NCBI GenBank assembly: GCA_902651635.1
Contig: CACRSC010000098.1
Coordinates: 1 to 46,343 of the forward strand
Origin: Mastigamoeba balamuthi
Taxonomy: Eukaryota; Evosea; Mastigamoebida; Mastigamoebidae
Direction: 5' to 3'
Length of the DNA stretch: 46,343 bases
Below are positions 1-9,696 of the stretch, one piece after another. Under the pieces are notes generated by a model. It was given only the letters and a program-made list of their open reading frames with translations. It did not search any database and was not told the origin of the DNA. Made by a program: the position numbers and the translations under genes. Position 1 is the first letter of the stretch. Each line of letters opens with the position of its first letter.

Positions 1-737
1 CCTCTGGGACTCCATCGCCCTCGACATGTGTGTCGAGAAGGTTCGCCAGTTCGGGTGTCCCCTCTGTGGCTGTGTACCCTTCTGTCCCTATCGTGTCGAC
101 GTGTTGTTGTCTTTATTACTTCCTGCGATGTCTCACATGGCCCCACGTCGTGGACAACCCGCAGATCAAGACGATCGGGGACTGCTACATGTGCGTGACG
201 GGGTGCCCCGAGGCCCAGGCGGACCACGCGGTGCGGATGGTGCGGTTCGCCGAGGAGATGCTGTGGGCGCTGCAGCAGTTCAACCGCGACAAGGGCACCG
301 AGGTCCACGTGCGCATCGGGGTCAACTCGGGCCCCGTGGTGGCCGGCGTCATCGGGCTGTCCAAGGTCATTTACGACATCTGGGGCCCCTCGGTCAACCT
401 CGCCAGCCGCATGGAGTCGAGCGGCGAGCCCGACTCCGTCCAGGTCTCCGAGGCCACCCACGACCTCTGCGCCAGCGACTCCTCGGCCGGCTTCGACTTT
501 GTGTCCAAGGGCGAGATCGAGGTCAAGGGCGGCATCAAGGTCAAGGCCTTCCTCTACTGCCCCGACCTCGCAGCACGGCGACAGCCACGTCTACGCAAGA
601 GGTTCGTCCACAAGGCGTCGCTGGCCTCGACTCTGTCGTCGTTCCGGCAGTCGGCTTGCGGGTCTTCTTCTGGCGCGGGCCCTCAGTGGTCTCACGGTGC
701 GACCCCGGGGCTCTCGTCGTCGGTAGTGCGCAAGTGA
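1..737 (+). CDS. Adenylyl cyclase, class III catalytic domain (3' end only)
   Basis: The C-terminal part of a class III nucleotide cyclase, which makes cAMP from ATP; the gene starts outside the window. Exons: 2-40 and 165-737, joined by a phase-0 GT-AG intron (41-164). The joined frame reads VEK then IKTIGDCYM. The Lys before TIGD is the adenine-selecting position and the Asp is the second metal ligand. Downstream, YDIWGPSVNLASRMES supplies the adenine-binding Asp and the catalytic Asn-Arg pair, so adenylyl rather than guanylyl specificity is predicted. The catalytic fold ends near KGGIKVKAFLY. A basic, Ser-rich tail of about 60 residues with no recognised domain runs to the TGA at 735-737. 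It is a different gene from the second cyclase in this window (27168-29521), whose catalytic motifs are less canonical. Confidence 0.88.
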   Translation, partial: SGTPSPSTCVSRRFASSGVPSVAVYPSVPIVSTCCCLYYFLRCLTWPHVVDNPQIKTIGDCYMCVTGCPEAQADHAVRMVRFAEEMLWALQQFNRDKGTEVHVRIGVNSGPVVAGVIGLSKVIYDIWGPSVNLASRMESSGEPDSVQVSEATHDLCASDSSAGFDFVSKGEIEVKGGIKVKAFLYCPDLAARRQPRLRKRFVHKASLASTLSSFRQSACGSSSGAGPQWSHGATPGLSSSVVRK

Positions 738-1363
738 TCCGCAGCCTCCCCTGAAGGCAGCGCTTAAGAACGAGTGCGAGAGAGCGATCCTGTTGATCTA
801 TTAGGCATCCTGGTGCATATCAAATGAACCCGTTCCACGGGTACCAAGTGGCATAGATTGTTGGGGTCTCTTGCGGCTCACAACAGTAGTAGTGACGTGT
901 GCGCTAATATTCCGCAATTTCGCTTGTTATCTCCACAATTGAAATCAACAGGTTCGGCTAGGCTTTCTGCCCCAGCCAACTGTCGAGCAACGCTGCACGC
1001 CCATAGACTGGTCAGCACAATCTGCTGTGCAGCAATGTTGGAGAAAAGTGGGGAGCTGCTCTGAAGAGTACTCAAACTGCTCTGAATGTCATCCAGTTTT
1101 GTCCGTTTGTCTTTGAGTTTCCTCAAGCCGGGCATGGGCAGTGCCATTGGGGTCATCTGCCTGGTGGGCCTCCTTGTGCTGTCAGCCACCGGGCCAACAA
1201 GGAGTGAATCACGAACTGAGGATTTCGTTTTCATTTGTTCCTGTTCCATATTCCCTGGTGTGTGGAGCGGCACAGAAATCGACAGTGTGTGTGGTATTTG
1301 GCAGAGTGGCAGAGTGGGGGGTGCCTTGTGTTGTGCTCTGTGCGGGCTTGCGTTGCGCGGCGC
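738..1363. other. Intergenic stretch between convergent genes
   Basis: No gene can be supported here. The stretch separates the 3' end of the cyclase (+) from the 3' end of the small secreted-protein gene (-). It is clearly less GC-rich than the flanking exons. An open frame of 131 codons on the minus strand (878-1273) has no family resemblance that I recognise and no codon-usage match to neighbours, so I do not call it. Confidence 0.5.
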
Positions 1364-2310
1364 TCAGTAGCCGTCGCAGGCGATGAGGTTGAGCTTGCAG
1401 TCGCCGCGGACGGTGGCGAGGCACTTGTAGACGTACGTCTGGACGGCTGTGGTGACGGTCATGGCCACCGAGACCTGCAGGCCAGCCACGGGCTCCTCCT
1501 TGGTGCCGTAGTTGACGGGGGCCATGGGGACGCTGGCGTTGACGTCGAGGCCGAAGCCCCAGGCCGCGTAGACGTGCTTGACAAAGGCGCCGGCGTTGGT
1601 GAGGAAGCGGCCGTGGCCCGCGTAGGAGCCGTTGCACTGGGCGGTGAAGAGCCACGAGAACTCGGCGACGGCGACGCCGAGGCTGTCGCGGAAGACCCAG
1701 CCGTAGGGCCCCGCGCTCCAGTCGGCCAGCTGCTCCACGTCGTAGGGCGCCACGTCCCGGGGCAGCGCCGTCGCAAAGTCCTCCTTGTAGTTGACCACCT
1801 GCTGGCCCTTCTCCACCACGCTCCTGCCGAGCCCAGAGGCCATCGCGGAATCGTCAGTATCCGCGCGAAAATCGGAAATACCGGTAAATATCAGAACAAT
1901 CGTAATTTTATGATTCTGTGTGATTCCCCCGGAGGGGAAACATCGGGGAAACCTCGCGAGAAAGAGCACAACCGACGGAAATATCGGTATAGATAACGGG
2001 AAAAGCGGAAATGTCGCTAATAATGCGGGGGAAATATCAGGAAACGCGCGAGAAGCCGCGAAATGGCAGCGCAACACAGGGCTGCCGGGGCGCACGACGG
2101 AGGATGCCCGGGGGTGCGCGCTGTGGTGTAGGGGGAGCCGCGGGCCGCCGGAGAGGGCAGGAGAGGGCAGGAGAGAGGGGGAGCAGAGCAGAAGATTCAC
2201 CAGAAGATTTTGCCGATGTTGACGAGGTCGGTGATGTCGATGGCGGCGGCGACGCCCGCGTGGCACAGCAGCGCGGCGGCGGCCAGCGCGACTACGGTGG
2301 CGGCGCGCAT
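1364..2310 (-). CDS. Small secreted protein of unknown family (189 aa)
   Basis: Two exons: complement(join(1364..1823,2201..2310)), phase 2, with a 377-nt GT-AG intron. The start is the ATG at 2310, because it opens a clean signal peptide: Met-Arg, then an Ala/Val/Leu-rich core ending near residue 23 (GVAAA-IDITD). The mature protein of about 165 residues begins IDITDLVNIGKIFWSVVEKG and continues through aromatic-rich segments such as WSAGPYGWVFRD and AAWGFGLDVNAS. It ends in LIACDGY with four Cys in the mature part. No transmembrane helix follows the signal, so secretion or luminal location is inferred. I do not recognise the family. The alternating hydrophobic pattern suggests a beta-rich fold. 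The gene converges on the upstream cyclase. Confidence 0.72.
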
Positions 2311-2463
2311 GGCGGTGGCGGTGTGGCGGTGGGTTCGGAGACGGTGTTGCCCACACCGCGGTTAAGGCACCAGAAATGCCTGCACCTTATTAAATCGCTT
2401 CTGATTTGACTGAGGATTTTTGCTGCCGATACGATTGAAAAATCAATATTTAAGTGAATCAGA

Positions 2464-2633
2464 AAAACTCGTATTAAATATCACGTTCTCGTCGTTCGCC
2501 CTCGACGTGCCCGAGTCCCGTGACCTCGACCCCGACTACGTGGTCCGCAGGGCCGCCCAGGGCGCAACGTGCGGTCCATGCGGCCGGCACTGGAGGCGAC
2601 GTTCTTCGACGCCCTCACCGCGAGAGTCGGGGT
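2464..2633 (+). other. GC-rich island, possible fragment of a coding exon
   Basis: A sharply bounded GC-rich block sits between two AT-rich stretches. On the plus strand one frame reads LDVPESRDLDPDYVV and then meets a GTCCGC string, which is a frequent 5' splice signal in this window. A second frame reads RPALEATFFDALTARVG. Codon use resembles the host genes, but no start codon or recognisable domain is present. It may be a remnant of a gene broken up by the neighbouring AT-rich insertion or by a misassembly. Confidence 0.25.
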
Positions 2634-2659
2634 TTTTAAATATAAAAATATAAATAAGT
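2632..2659 (+). promoter_or_regulatory. TATA-like AT-rich core upstream of an ATG
   Basis: A run of T and A (TTTTTAAATATAAAAATATAAA) lies directly before the ATG at 2660, inside otherwise GC-rich sequence. This is the expected look of a core promoter in a GC-rich protist, but no transcript evidence is available. Confidence 0.35.
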
Positions 2660-2764
2660 ATGGGAGCACAACCCGACAACGAGCCCGAGGCCAGCCGCAA
2701 GCGCGCTCCAGAGGCCCCTATGCAGGCGTTCCAGGCCACCGCTGTCATCAGAGACATGAGCCGT
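2660..2764 (+). pseudogene. Truncated 5' end of an unidentified host gene
   Basis: An ATG at 2660 opens a GC-rich, host-like frame of 35 codons (MGAQPDNEPEASRKRAPEAP, then MQAFQATAVIRDMSR). The composition changes abruptly at about 2765 and the frame stops at a TAA a few codons later. The first 20 residues are charged and disordered, as in many nuclear or cytosolic protein N-termini. No continuation is found on the far side of the AT-rich block (after about 5070), where the next sequence is the upstream region of the SDF2-like gene. The gene has therefore been cut by an insertion or an assembly chimera. Its product cannot be named. Confidence 0.4.
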
Positions 2765-3048
2765 TTAATTCACCAAACCATTGTGCATTCTGCTGTGGCC
2801 TAATTGCAACATAAACTGATTTGTATATCTTGAGCATAATGCACACCTTTAATGTGCTTCATATTTGCTGTCAAATATTTGGGTAGCACATTTGCCACCC
2901 CTTCGGTTTTGAAAAAGCAATACTATAGCCATGTTATGCTGTGGGTTTTCTGAGGGGGATACACAAAAAGTCCAATCAAATTTGCATTCCAATTGGTGTC
3001 TAATAGTACCCACAAAGTGTGATAGCATATTGTAGTTTTGAAGTAACA

Positions 3049-3258
3049 GTTGTTTTTCCACTATCTTAAGTGCTAATTATAGCCCAGCATGAAACAGCAT
3101 TCCTATCTGAGGGACATTCATACATTGTCCTTCTGGTAAATGAGCTATTTTGCTTCAGAAACACAATTCTATAGTTGTTTTTCCACTATCTTAAGCACTA
3201 ATTACAGCCCAACATGTAACAACCTTCCTATCTGGAGGACATTCAGACATTATCCTTA
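3049..3258. repeat. Imperfect direct tandem repeat, two copies, period about 125 bp
   Basis: The stretches 3049-3133 and 3174-3258 align over about 85 nt with scattered differences. Both begin GTTGTTTTTCCACTATCTTAA and both contain CTATCTG followed by GACATTCA-ACATT. They lie within the AT-rich foreign-looking block and upstream of the helicase remnant. Confidence 0.7.
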
Positions 3259-3718
3259 AAGCATAATTTCATATTATAATTGATTATTTCTGTATCTGAA
3301 GCATACATTCTGATAAATTTATGTAAAATTATCAATATAAGGAAATATGTGATTTATCTGTACTATTATTTCCATTTTCTGAGAAGTGACTTCTGTTCTT
3401 CTGTAACTATTTATTCTTAAGGAAATGTTTCAAAAACATTTTGACTGCTTTTTTCCTCTTGCTGTTACCTTAGCCTCTTCTCCTTCTGAAGATTGTGACT
3501 GGTGTGGCCACAGTTGAACTCCTGTTAGAGAGACACTTTATAGAGGCCTCATCTATTTTCCAATAATAAAATGCTTATCTCTTAGACTTTGCCTTCTCTG
3601 TACCAACTGGAACTGTTAAGCATGCAATAACCTTGATTTTCCTTGCATATATCACCCAGAATGCTCACCGCATTCCCTGTGGTACCTTTCCTTCTGTTGC
3701 CAAACAGGCAGTCAGTAG

Positions 3719-4528
3719 TTCTCCATAGAAGCTCATATCCAGGAGGGCTCAGATGCAGAGGTGACTGAGCAGGTTGCACAGGCAAGAGAGACATATGCAA
3801 AGATTGCACTGGTGCTGTTTGTTCCCTTCAGGATCATCAGGGACATCAGGGACGTGGACCATCAAACCGGAAAGCCAATGAGAACACTGTGGGCTGATTG
3901 GCAGGCACAGATGGAGACGGTTTTGCCCAGGAGAAGGGAAGTATTGCTGAACATTCAGGACTATTACATAAGCAAGGACCAGAAGCCAGAGGTCGTTCTG
4001 GTATATGTGGAAGAGCAGGACAGGAAGTTTGATCATATTGGCTCACTGCCCGTGGGTGTGTTACTGGTGTTTCTGATAGAGAGCAGGGTTAAAGTGCAGA
4101 GAGAAGACAACCAGGTCGTGTACAAGCTCAGCCAGTTCCCATTAGTTCCGTGCTTTGTTATCACTGGCCACAAAATGCAGGAGCTGTCAGTCAGCAAGCT
4201 CATTGTCTATTTTCCAAAGGACCCAAAGCACAGGAAGGGCATGCCAGGGGCTTGGCTGTACATTGTTCTATCCCAGCTTAAGACATTCAAGGGCCTCTTC
4301 CTCACCAGCAAGCTCATAAAGAAGGATGTGTCTCACTTTAAGCCTGATGCCAAGGTTGTTGCCAAAATGAATAGGCTGTCTGAAATGGAGAAGAACACTC
4401 TTCTTCTGTGCAACAGGCTCACTGGAATTCAGGCACGGATGCACAGCTCCCTCAGGGACCCCCAGAGAAAGGAAAAGCAGATGAAATGGAGGTGGATACA
4501 CAGAAACCTATATATATATCAGGCATGA
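3719..4528 (+). mobile_element. PIF1/Helitron-type helicase C-terminal remnant
   Basis: An open frame that lacks a proper start (the first in-frame ATG is well inside) and ends at a stop at 4526-4528. It carries the C-terminal half of a PIF1-family helicase of the kind found in Helitron elements. Recognised segments are ETYAKIALVLFVPFR (the YAKIvLlLFyPFR block), EVLLNIQDYY, VITGHKMQ (motif like TGHKLQG) and AWLYIVLSQLKTFKGLFL (motif VI, normally YVVLSRVrTlxGLFL). The Arg of VLSR is Gln here, which should damage ATP hydrolysis, and the Gly after HKMQ is lost. Walker A and B motifs and any Rep domain are missing. A TAG lies just upstream in frame. This is a decayed mobile-element fragment, and its codon use is unlike that of the host genes. 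Confidence 0.7.
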
Positions 4529-5307
4529 TGCAGAGGAAGTCAATTTCAAAGCTGGTCCAGCATCTTAAGTACCTGCAGCTTCAGCCAGTGAAAAGACATT
4601 GAGCTCGGCTAAGAGGTCAGGAGGTGACTTCTCCTTCTCTCTCTCCCTTTGAACACCCATCTGGGGGTTCACTGGACACGGGACATGCACACAATGTGTG
4701 CAGTCATGCAGCGAGTGTGCCCAGAATAATATCAGCAGAGTCAACTGGAGTTAACTTAGCTGAACCAGTGGTTCTGAATGGCATTTAAGATGCTGCCCAA
4801 GCTGAATTAGCAATTTCTGCACTGGCTGGGAAGAACTCATTAAAATCAGATGTAGAGAGGTCAGAAAAGTCTTAGGATGCTGCATTCCAGTACTAATTTC
4901 AGTATTTTTGAGTTATGTTCTGATCAAATTGATGGACCTACCATCTGGTCCGTTGTTCCAAGTCAGTGACTGCAGACTGGCAAGCACCATGAAGGTAACA
5001 AGTGAGGGGCTGATCTGCGACTGCTCTGCAGCAGGTACTCTCTAAAAAAGCAAAAATCAACTGATTAATTGAAAGTCATTATTGCAAACGGCGAATCCGG
5101 AATGAGGTGGCTGTGAGTCTGAGTCTGCGAGAGCGGGAAGCAATCCCGGTCAGACGGTAGAAAGCTCCGCGGGGTTTGGTCAGACGTTTGATAGTCCCGC
5201 CATTTTTGGCAGAAAAGAACGAAAGACGCGTATCTTGGTACCGATAAATCTGCCGTCATAAGACAACACGTGTTGGTAAGCACTCTTATCTCGGCGTTCC
5301 GATCGCA

Positions 5308-6528
5308 ATGCGCGCGCTCTACTACACCGCGGCGCTGCTCCTCTGCGCCGCCGCCGCCATCGACCTCAGTGGTGCGCCCCCCGCCCCCGCGCCTCGGAAC
5401 CGTCCGAACGCGGCCGCACGCGGTGGCATACGCGCCGCCCCCCTGACGCCCCACCGCCCCGCTGCCCCTCTGCTCCCCGCGCAGAGGACGACATGGACGA
5501 GCCGGCCATCACGGAGGTGACCTGCGGCAGCCTGGTGAAGCTGCGGCACGTGGCGACGGGCTTCCGCCTGCACTCGCACAAGGTGACGTACGGCAGCGGC
5601 AGCGGCCAGCAGTCGGTGACGGGCTTCCCCGAGTACGACGACACCAACAGGTCCGCGCGAGATATCCCTTCTCCCGGAGATGCGCGTATCTCCCGGGGCT
5701 GATATCTGTGCTGTGAACCCAGTTTCTGGCTGATCCGAGGCAAGACCGAGACGTCGTGCCCGCAGGGGTGAGCGAGCAGGGCAGCCCAGAGGGCGTTGGG
5801 GGAGTGACTGACAGGGCGCGCAGGAGGCGGCTGAGCCACGGGGACGAGGTGCGGCTGCTGCACCAGAACACGCTGCTGAACCTGCACAGCCACCTGCACC
5901 AGTCGCCCCTCACGCGCAACCAGGAGGTCTCGTGCTTCGGCGAGAACGGCAGTGGCGACACGGGCGACTTCTGGGCTGTCGAGACGGCCGACAAGGGCCC
6001 CTGGAAGCGCGGCCAGACCATCAGGCTGCGCCACGTGGACACGGGCAAGTACCTCGCCGCCATGCCCCACGCTAAGGTCCTCTCCTCCCTCCCCCCCTCT
6101 CTCTGCCTCTCTCTGTCTTCATTCCTCTGTCGGTCTCTCTCTCCTCTGTCTCTCTGTGTCTTGTCTATGTCTCTGTCACATTCTCTCTTGCTCCATACCT
6201 ACGTCGATCTCTATGTCTATGTGTCTGTGTTTCTGTGTTTCTGTGTCTCTGTGTCTCTGCGCCTCTGTCTCTGTCTCCCGTCTCTCCGTGCCTCTATCCC
6301 TTTATCTCGCTCTCACGTAATCTCTCTTTTTCGTGTGCGCCCTCTACGTTTGTGCTTCTCCTTGTCTCTACTTCCCTCTGGCTGGCTTGCCGGTTGTCTG
6401 ACGCTGCTTGTGCTGCGCAGTTCAACAACCCCATCCCGGGGCAGCTCGAGGTGTGCGCCATCAGCTCGGCCGACGCCAACACGGCGTGGGCCACCGAGGA
6501 GGGCTACTACTTCCCTGTCCGCGCGTGA
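5308..6528 (+). CDS. SDF2-like MIR-domain protein (ER, 211 aa)
   Basis: Five exons: 5308-5371, 5485-5650, 5723-5767, 5824-6076, 6421-6528; all joins keep frame. The 211-residue length is what SDF2/SDF2L1 proteins normally have. A signal peptide (MRALYYTAALLLCAAAA) precedes three MIR repeats, with landmarks VTCGSLVKLRHVATGFRLHS, YGSGSGQQSVTG, GDEVRLLHQNT and LTRNQEVSCFGENG. Family members act in the ER lumen with Hsp40 partners in glycoprotein folding. The C-terminus is YYFPVRA, with no KDEL-like retrieval signal, which is unusual if the protein is ER-resident. The fourth intron (6077-6420) is almost entirely CT-rich. The start is chosen because it gives the signal peptide. Confidence 0.9.
6077..6420 (+). 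repeat. CT/CTGT-rich low-complexity intron
   Basis: The last intron of the SDF2-like gene is a pyrimidine-rich run made of CTCTGTCT-type units. It is bounded by GTCCTC and GCGCAG and contributes no coding sequence. Confidence 0.7.
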
Positions 6529-6861
6529 GCGTCGCGTCGCGCAGAGACATTGCCAGGCGGCCAGGGACCGAGCGAGCGAGTGCACGCAGCGTGCGCTGCT
6601 GTCTTTGCTGTCTCTGTGCTCGTGCATCCCGGCCGTGGCAAACAATCAACAACAGAGGGGGAACCCAGGCAGCAAAACACCCCACTCGGTGGTGCGTTTC
6701 CTACGAGAACCCGTGGCGTGATGCGTTGTTGTGCTGTGGTGCTGCCTTGCTGGTATGTGCTGGCTGCTGGTGTTGGTTTCTCTTTGAGACGCCGTGGCCG
6801 GCTGCCTCCGAGCAGAGAGAGCTTAGGGTATGAGTACACTCCACCGCCACCCGCGGCACTC
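6529..6861. other. Convergent intergenic region
   Basis: This separates the 3' ends of the SDF2-like gene (+) and the RBR ligase gene (-). No gene, RNA or repeat is evident. Confidence 0.5.
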
Positions 6862-9696
6862 CTACGCGGTGGTGAGCCCCTCCTCGATGCCGTTGGCGAG
6901 GTTGTCCATGTACTGCGCAGAGGCACGCAGTAAGCAGAAGAGGAGACGGAATGAGGAGGACGGGGGGTGGCCAGCGGCGGACCTTGCGAGTGACGCGGAT
7001 GCGGTTCTTGAGCTCGTCGATGTCGATCTTGTCCGGGGGCTTCTGGATCGACTCGTTGAGGCGCTCGGTGATGCCCTCGGCGTTGGCCTGGAGGTACTCG
7101 AAGAAGGGCGCCTGCTTGGACTTGGGCGGCAGGAAGAACGCGTAGACGTACGTGTACTTGAGTATCTGCCTGCACTTGATGACCTGGTCGATGGCCTCGC
7201 CGACGGCCTCGAAGCTGCGGCAGACCGAGATGCCGTACTCGATGGCGCTCTGGCGCACGAACTCGGCCTTGGCCGCGAGCTGCTTGGCCGAGAGGTCGTG
7301 GTTGAAGTAGCGCGTGTAGTAGTGCATGAGGCGCTGGCTGTCCTCGAGGTACTTGTTGGCCCAGTCGTCGGCCTTCTTGGCCTCGCTCGACTCGTACTTG
7401 TTGCAGCTGTAGTACCCGCCCGTGTGCGACCCGTGCGTCTTCCAGTCGCCCCTGCACATCCAGCACCACTCGCCCCTGCACCTGCTGCACGTCATGTGGT
7501 TGCACCCCTGGTTGCGCTCCGTCGGGAACCCTGCGCACGGGCAACGGGGGCCGGCAGCTCAGTCGCGGGGCCTCGGCCGCAGAGACGGCGCCTCTGGCCG
7601 AGGGGGGGCGCACCGCAGTGGAAGCAGGGCTTGCTCGAGGCCTTGACGAGGTTCATGCTCTCCTGGTCGCTGCTGTTGCGCTCGTTCCAGTCGCGCAGCT
7701 GCTCGCACGTGACGGGGTTGTGCATCTCGCAGCCGCACGAGAAGCAGAAGCGCTGGCCGCACTCGCACTCGACGACGTCCGAGGGCCGCCCCGAGCCGCA
7801 GTAGTGTATCGCGCGGCCGCAGCTGGGGTTGGTGCAGAAGACGTACTTGGCGTTCTTCTCGACAAACTCCTTGACGAGGAAGTACCAGTACCTGTCGCTG
7901 TCCGCGGGGCTCGCCAGCGCCCGCCACTTGTCGTAGGGGATCTTGACGTTGCAACCCGGGTACATGCACTTGGTCAGCAGCACGTTCTGGCCCAGCGACT
8001 TGACCATGGCGCTGAAGTGGCCCTGCCAGCACTCGAGGCAGTACGCGTGCCCGCACCCGGGCGCCCAGTACAGATCGGGCCCCACCTCCTCCATGCACAC
8101 GGGGCACTCGACGACCTCGCTCGACGTCCGCGCCGCGGCCTTCTCCACGCGCTTGACGCCCGCCTGCTCCAGGTAGAACTCGGGCTTGTCAAAGTACAGC
8201 CGCAGCAGCTTCTCCTCGCTCCAACTGCGCCAGAGGCTTAGAGAACCGCACGCGCGGGGCGGCGCACGCACTCAAAGTGCTTGAGCATGACCTGGGCCTC
8301 GCCGAGGCTGAGGGCCAGCTGCGAGCTCACGCGCTCCATCGTCTGCATGAGCATCTTCTCCAGCTGGCTCTTCTCGAGCACCTCGAACAGGCGCTCCTCC
8401 TCCGCGGGCGCCTCGTCGAGGAACATCGTGTCCTCGTCGACGTACTCGGGCGCCTCGTCGTCGTCGTCNGGCTGGGGCCCAGGGGGGAGAGCAGAGAGCA
8501 GAGAGCGCACAGTGCTCTTGAGGGCGATGACCGCGCGCTCCCTGGGGAACCCCATGGCCACCAGCGTCTTGATGTTCTCCTCCTCCACCGCGTCCGGCGC
8601 AGCCGCAGCCGCAGCCGCAGCAGGGGCGGCAGCAGCGCCCGAGGGCTGCGTGCCCCCTGCGCCTCCCGCTGCAGCCCCGTCCCCGGCAGCCGCCGCCGCA
8701 GCGGCCTGGGGGGCCTCCTGTTGCTGCTGCTGCTGCTGCTGCTGTGCCCCGCCGTCTGGCTGCTGGGCAGCGTCGCCTGGCTGCTGCTGCTGCTGCTGCT
8801 GGGGCTCCTCGCCTGCTGGGAAGGCGGCGATCTGGAGGGGCCCGCGGGACGCAGGCTGGGCAGGCGTGTCCGACGCGGAGGCCGCAGAGGACAAAGGCGA
8901 CGCCGACGAGTCGTGCGGGGGCGGCGTGACAGCGGCAGCGCGGCACCTCTTGTGCGTGGCGTACTTGCACACTGCGCCCACCACACGCACCGCAGGAGGG
9001 AGAGAGAGAGCGCAGGCCTGTGAGTGCGGGCACAGCAGCCAGGCAAGCCAGCAGGCCGCCAGGAAGCCACCCCAGCAGCCGCAGCAGCGGCAGCGACCAA
9101 ACAAGGGCAAGGCAGCACAGCACCGAGGGCTCAGCGGTGGCTGGAGCGCTCGGCAACAGCACAAGACGGCTGTGCTGCTGCTGCTGCTGCTGCTGGGCAG
9201 TGGCCAGGGGGAGGGGGAGGGAGCACAGTGGTGGCAGTGGGAGTGGGAGTGGGAGTGGGAGTGGTAGTGGGGGGTGACACGAGGGCAGCGCACGTGTGCA
9301 CTGGTAGCCCTGCTTGAAGATCCCCCATATGATCTCCCTGCACCAGCGCCCCCTGCTGTCAGCATCTCCAGTGCGTGTCTTGGTCTCGGCAGGGCAGGTG
9401 GGGGTGTCATGGCTGTGACTGTCCCCTCGCCCCCCACGCGTCCCCTCACAGCAGAGATATTACCCACCGCAGATATTCCACACCGAGAATCCGAGACACC
9501 CCTCCAGATACGCCTCCCCAGGGCACCCAGCAGCACCCACGCAGCACACACACGCACGCGCAACACACAGCGAGGGACAGAGGGGCCCGGGGGGGGCAGG
9601 AGAGAGGAGAGAGGGCAGAGGGCACCCGCAGTAGTCGCAGCTCGTGAACTTGTGGAAGGTCTTCTTCTTGAAGACGTGCGCGCACCCGCTCGACAT
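6862..9696 (-). CDS. RBR E3 ubiquitin ligase, Ariadne type, with N-terminal C1 and UBA domains (674 aa)
   Basis: Exons: complement(join(6862..6912, 6983..7530, 7614..8224, 8272..8971, 9294..9337, 9626..9696)). The N-terminus forms a C1-type zinc finger across three exons: H-x12-C-x2-C-x13-C-x2-C-x4-H-x2-C (HVFKKKTFHKFTSCDYC, WGIFKQGYQC, CKYATHKRC), lacking the usual last Cys. Next come Gln/Ala-rich tracts, a UBA-like helix pair (about 171-198, LVAMGFPRERAVIALKS) and an acidic stretch. The Ariadne core follows: LKHFDWSEEKLLRLYF, RING1 (CPVCMEEV, CGHAYCLECW), IBR and RING2. RING2 keeps QGCNHMTC, whose Cys is the thioester-forming residue. A helical Ariadne domain ends at EEGLTTA. The protein should pass ubiquitin from an E2 through its own Cys to a substrate. 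The N at 8469 lies between UBA and acidic region, so the fusion needs checking. A 39-nt in-frame GTGCGC...CCCCAG segment (8471-8509) could be an intron. Confidence 0.82.
8972..9293 (-). repeat. Intron with CTG/CAG and GGGAGT microsatellites
   Basis: The intron between the second and third C1-encoding exons of the RBR gene holds a CTG run (about 9172-9199) and a GGGAGT hexamer run (about 9229-9266). Neither is translated in the model. The same gene also has coding CAG/CTG tracts on the minus strand (about 8719-8807) that give the poly-Gln segments. Confidence 0.65.

Larger units (their letters stand above)
2765..5070. other. AT-rich, CpG-depleted block of probable foreign origin
   Basis: This block differs from everything around it. 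It is AT-rich, and reading line by line I find only on the order of 15 CpG dinucleotides in about 2.2 kb, whereas flanking host DNA is full of CpG. The edges are abrupt: the left one interrupts a host-like reading frame near 2765 and the right one fades near 5070. It contains a helicase fragment (3719-4528), an imperfect tandem repeat (3049-3258) and otherwise no gene that I can support. CpG loss is typical of methylated transposons or of vertebrate DNA, so either an inserted mobile element or a contaminant joined by the assembler is possible. No flanking target duplication was found. Confidence 0.6.

Noticed and set aside
878-1273. 131-codon minus-strand open frame
   Set aside because: No recognisable domain and no splice or promoter support, in a compositionally neutral intergenic region.
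1850-2060. Repeated short AT-containing words (GGAAATATC, GATATC, GGGAAA) in introns and spacers
   Set aside because: They recur in several non-coding stretches, but without fixed spacing or flanks. They look like ordinary composition of non-coding DNA here rather than a defined element.
2765-5070. Intact autonomous Helitron
   Set aside because: No Rep domain, no Walker motifs, no clear 5'-TC or 3'-CTRR hairpin end found. Only the helicase C-terminal part remains.
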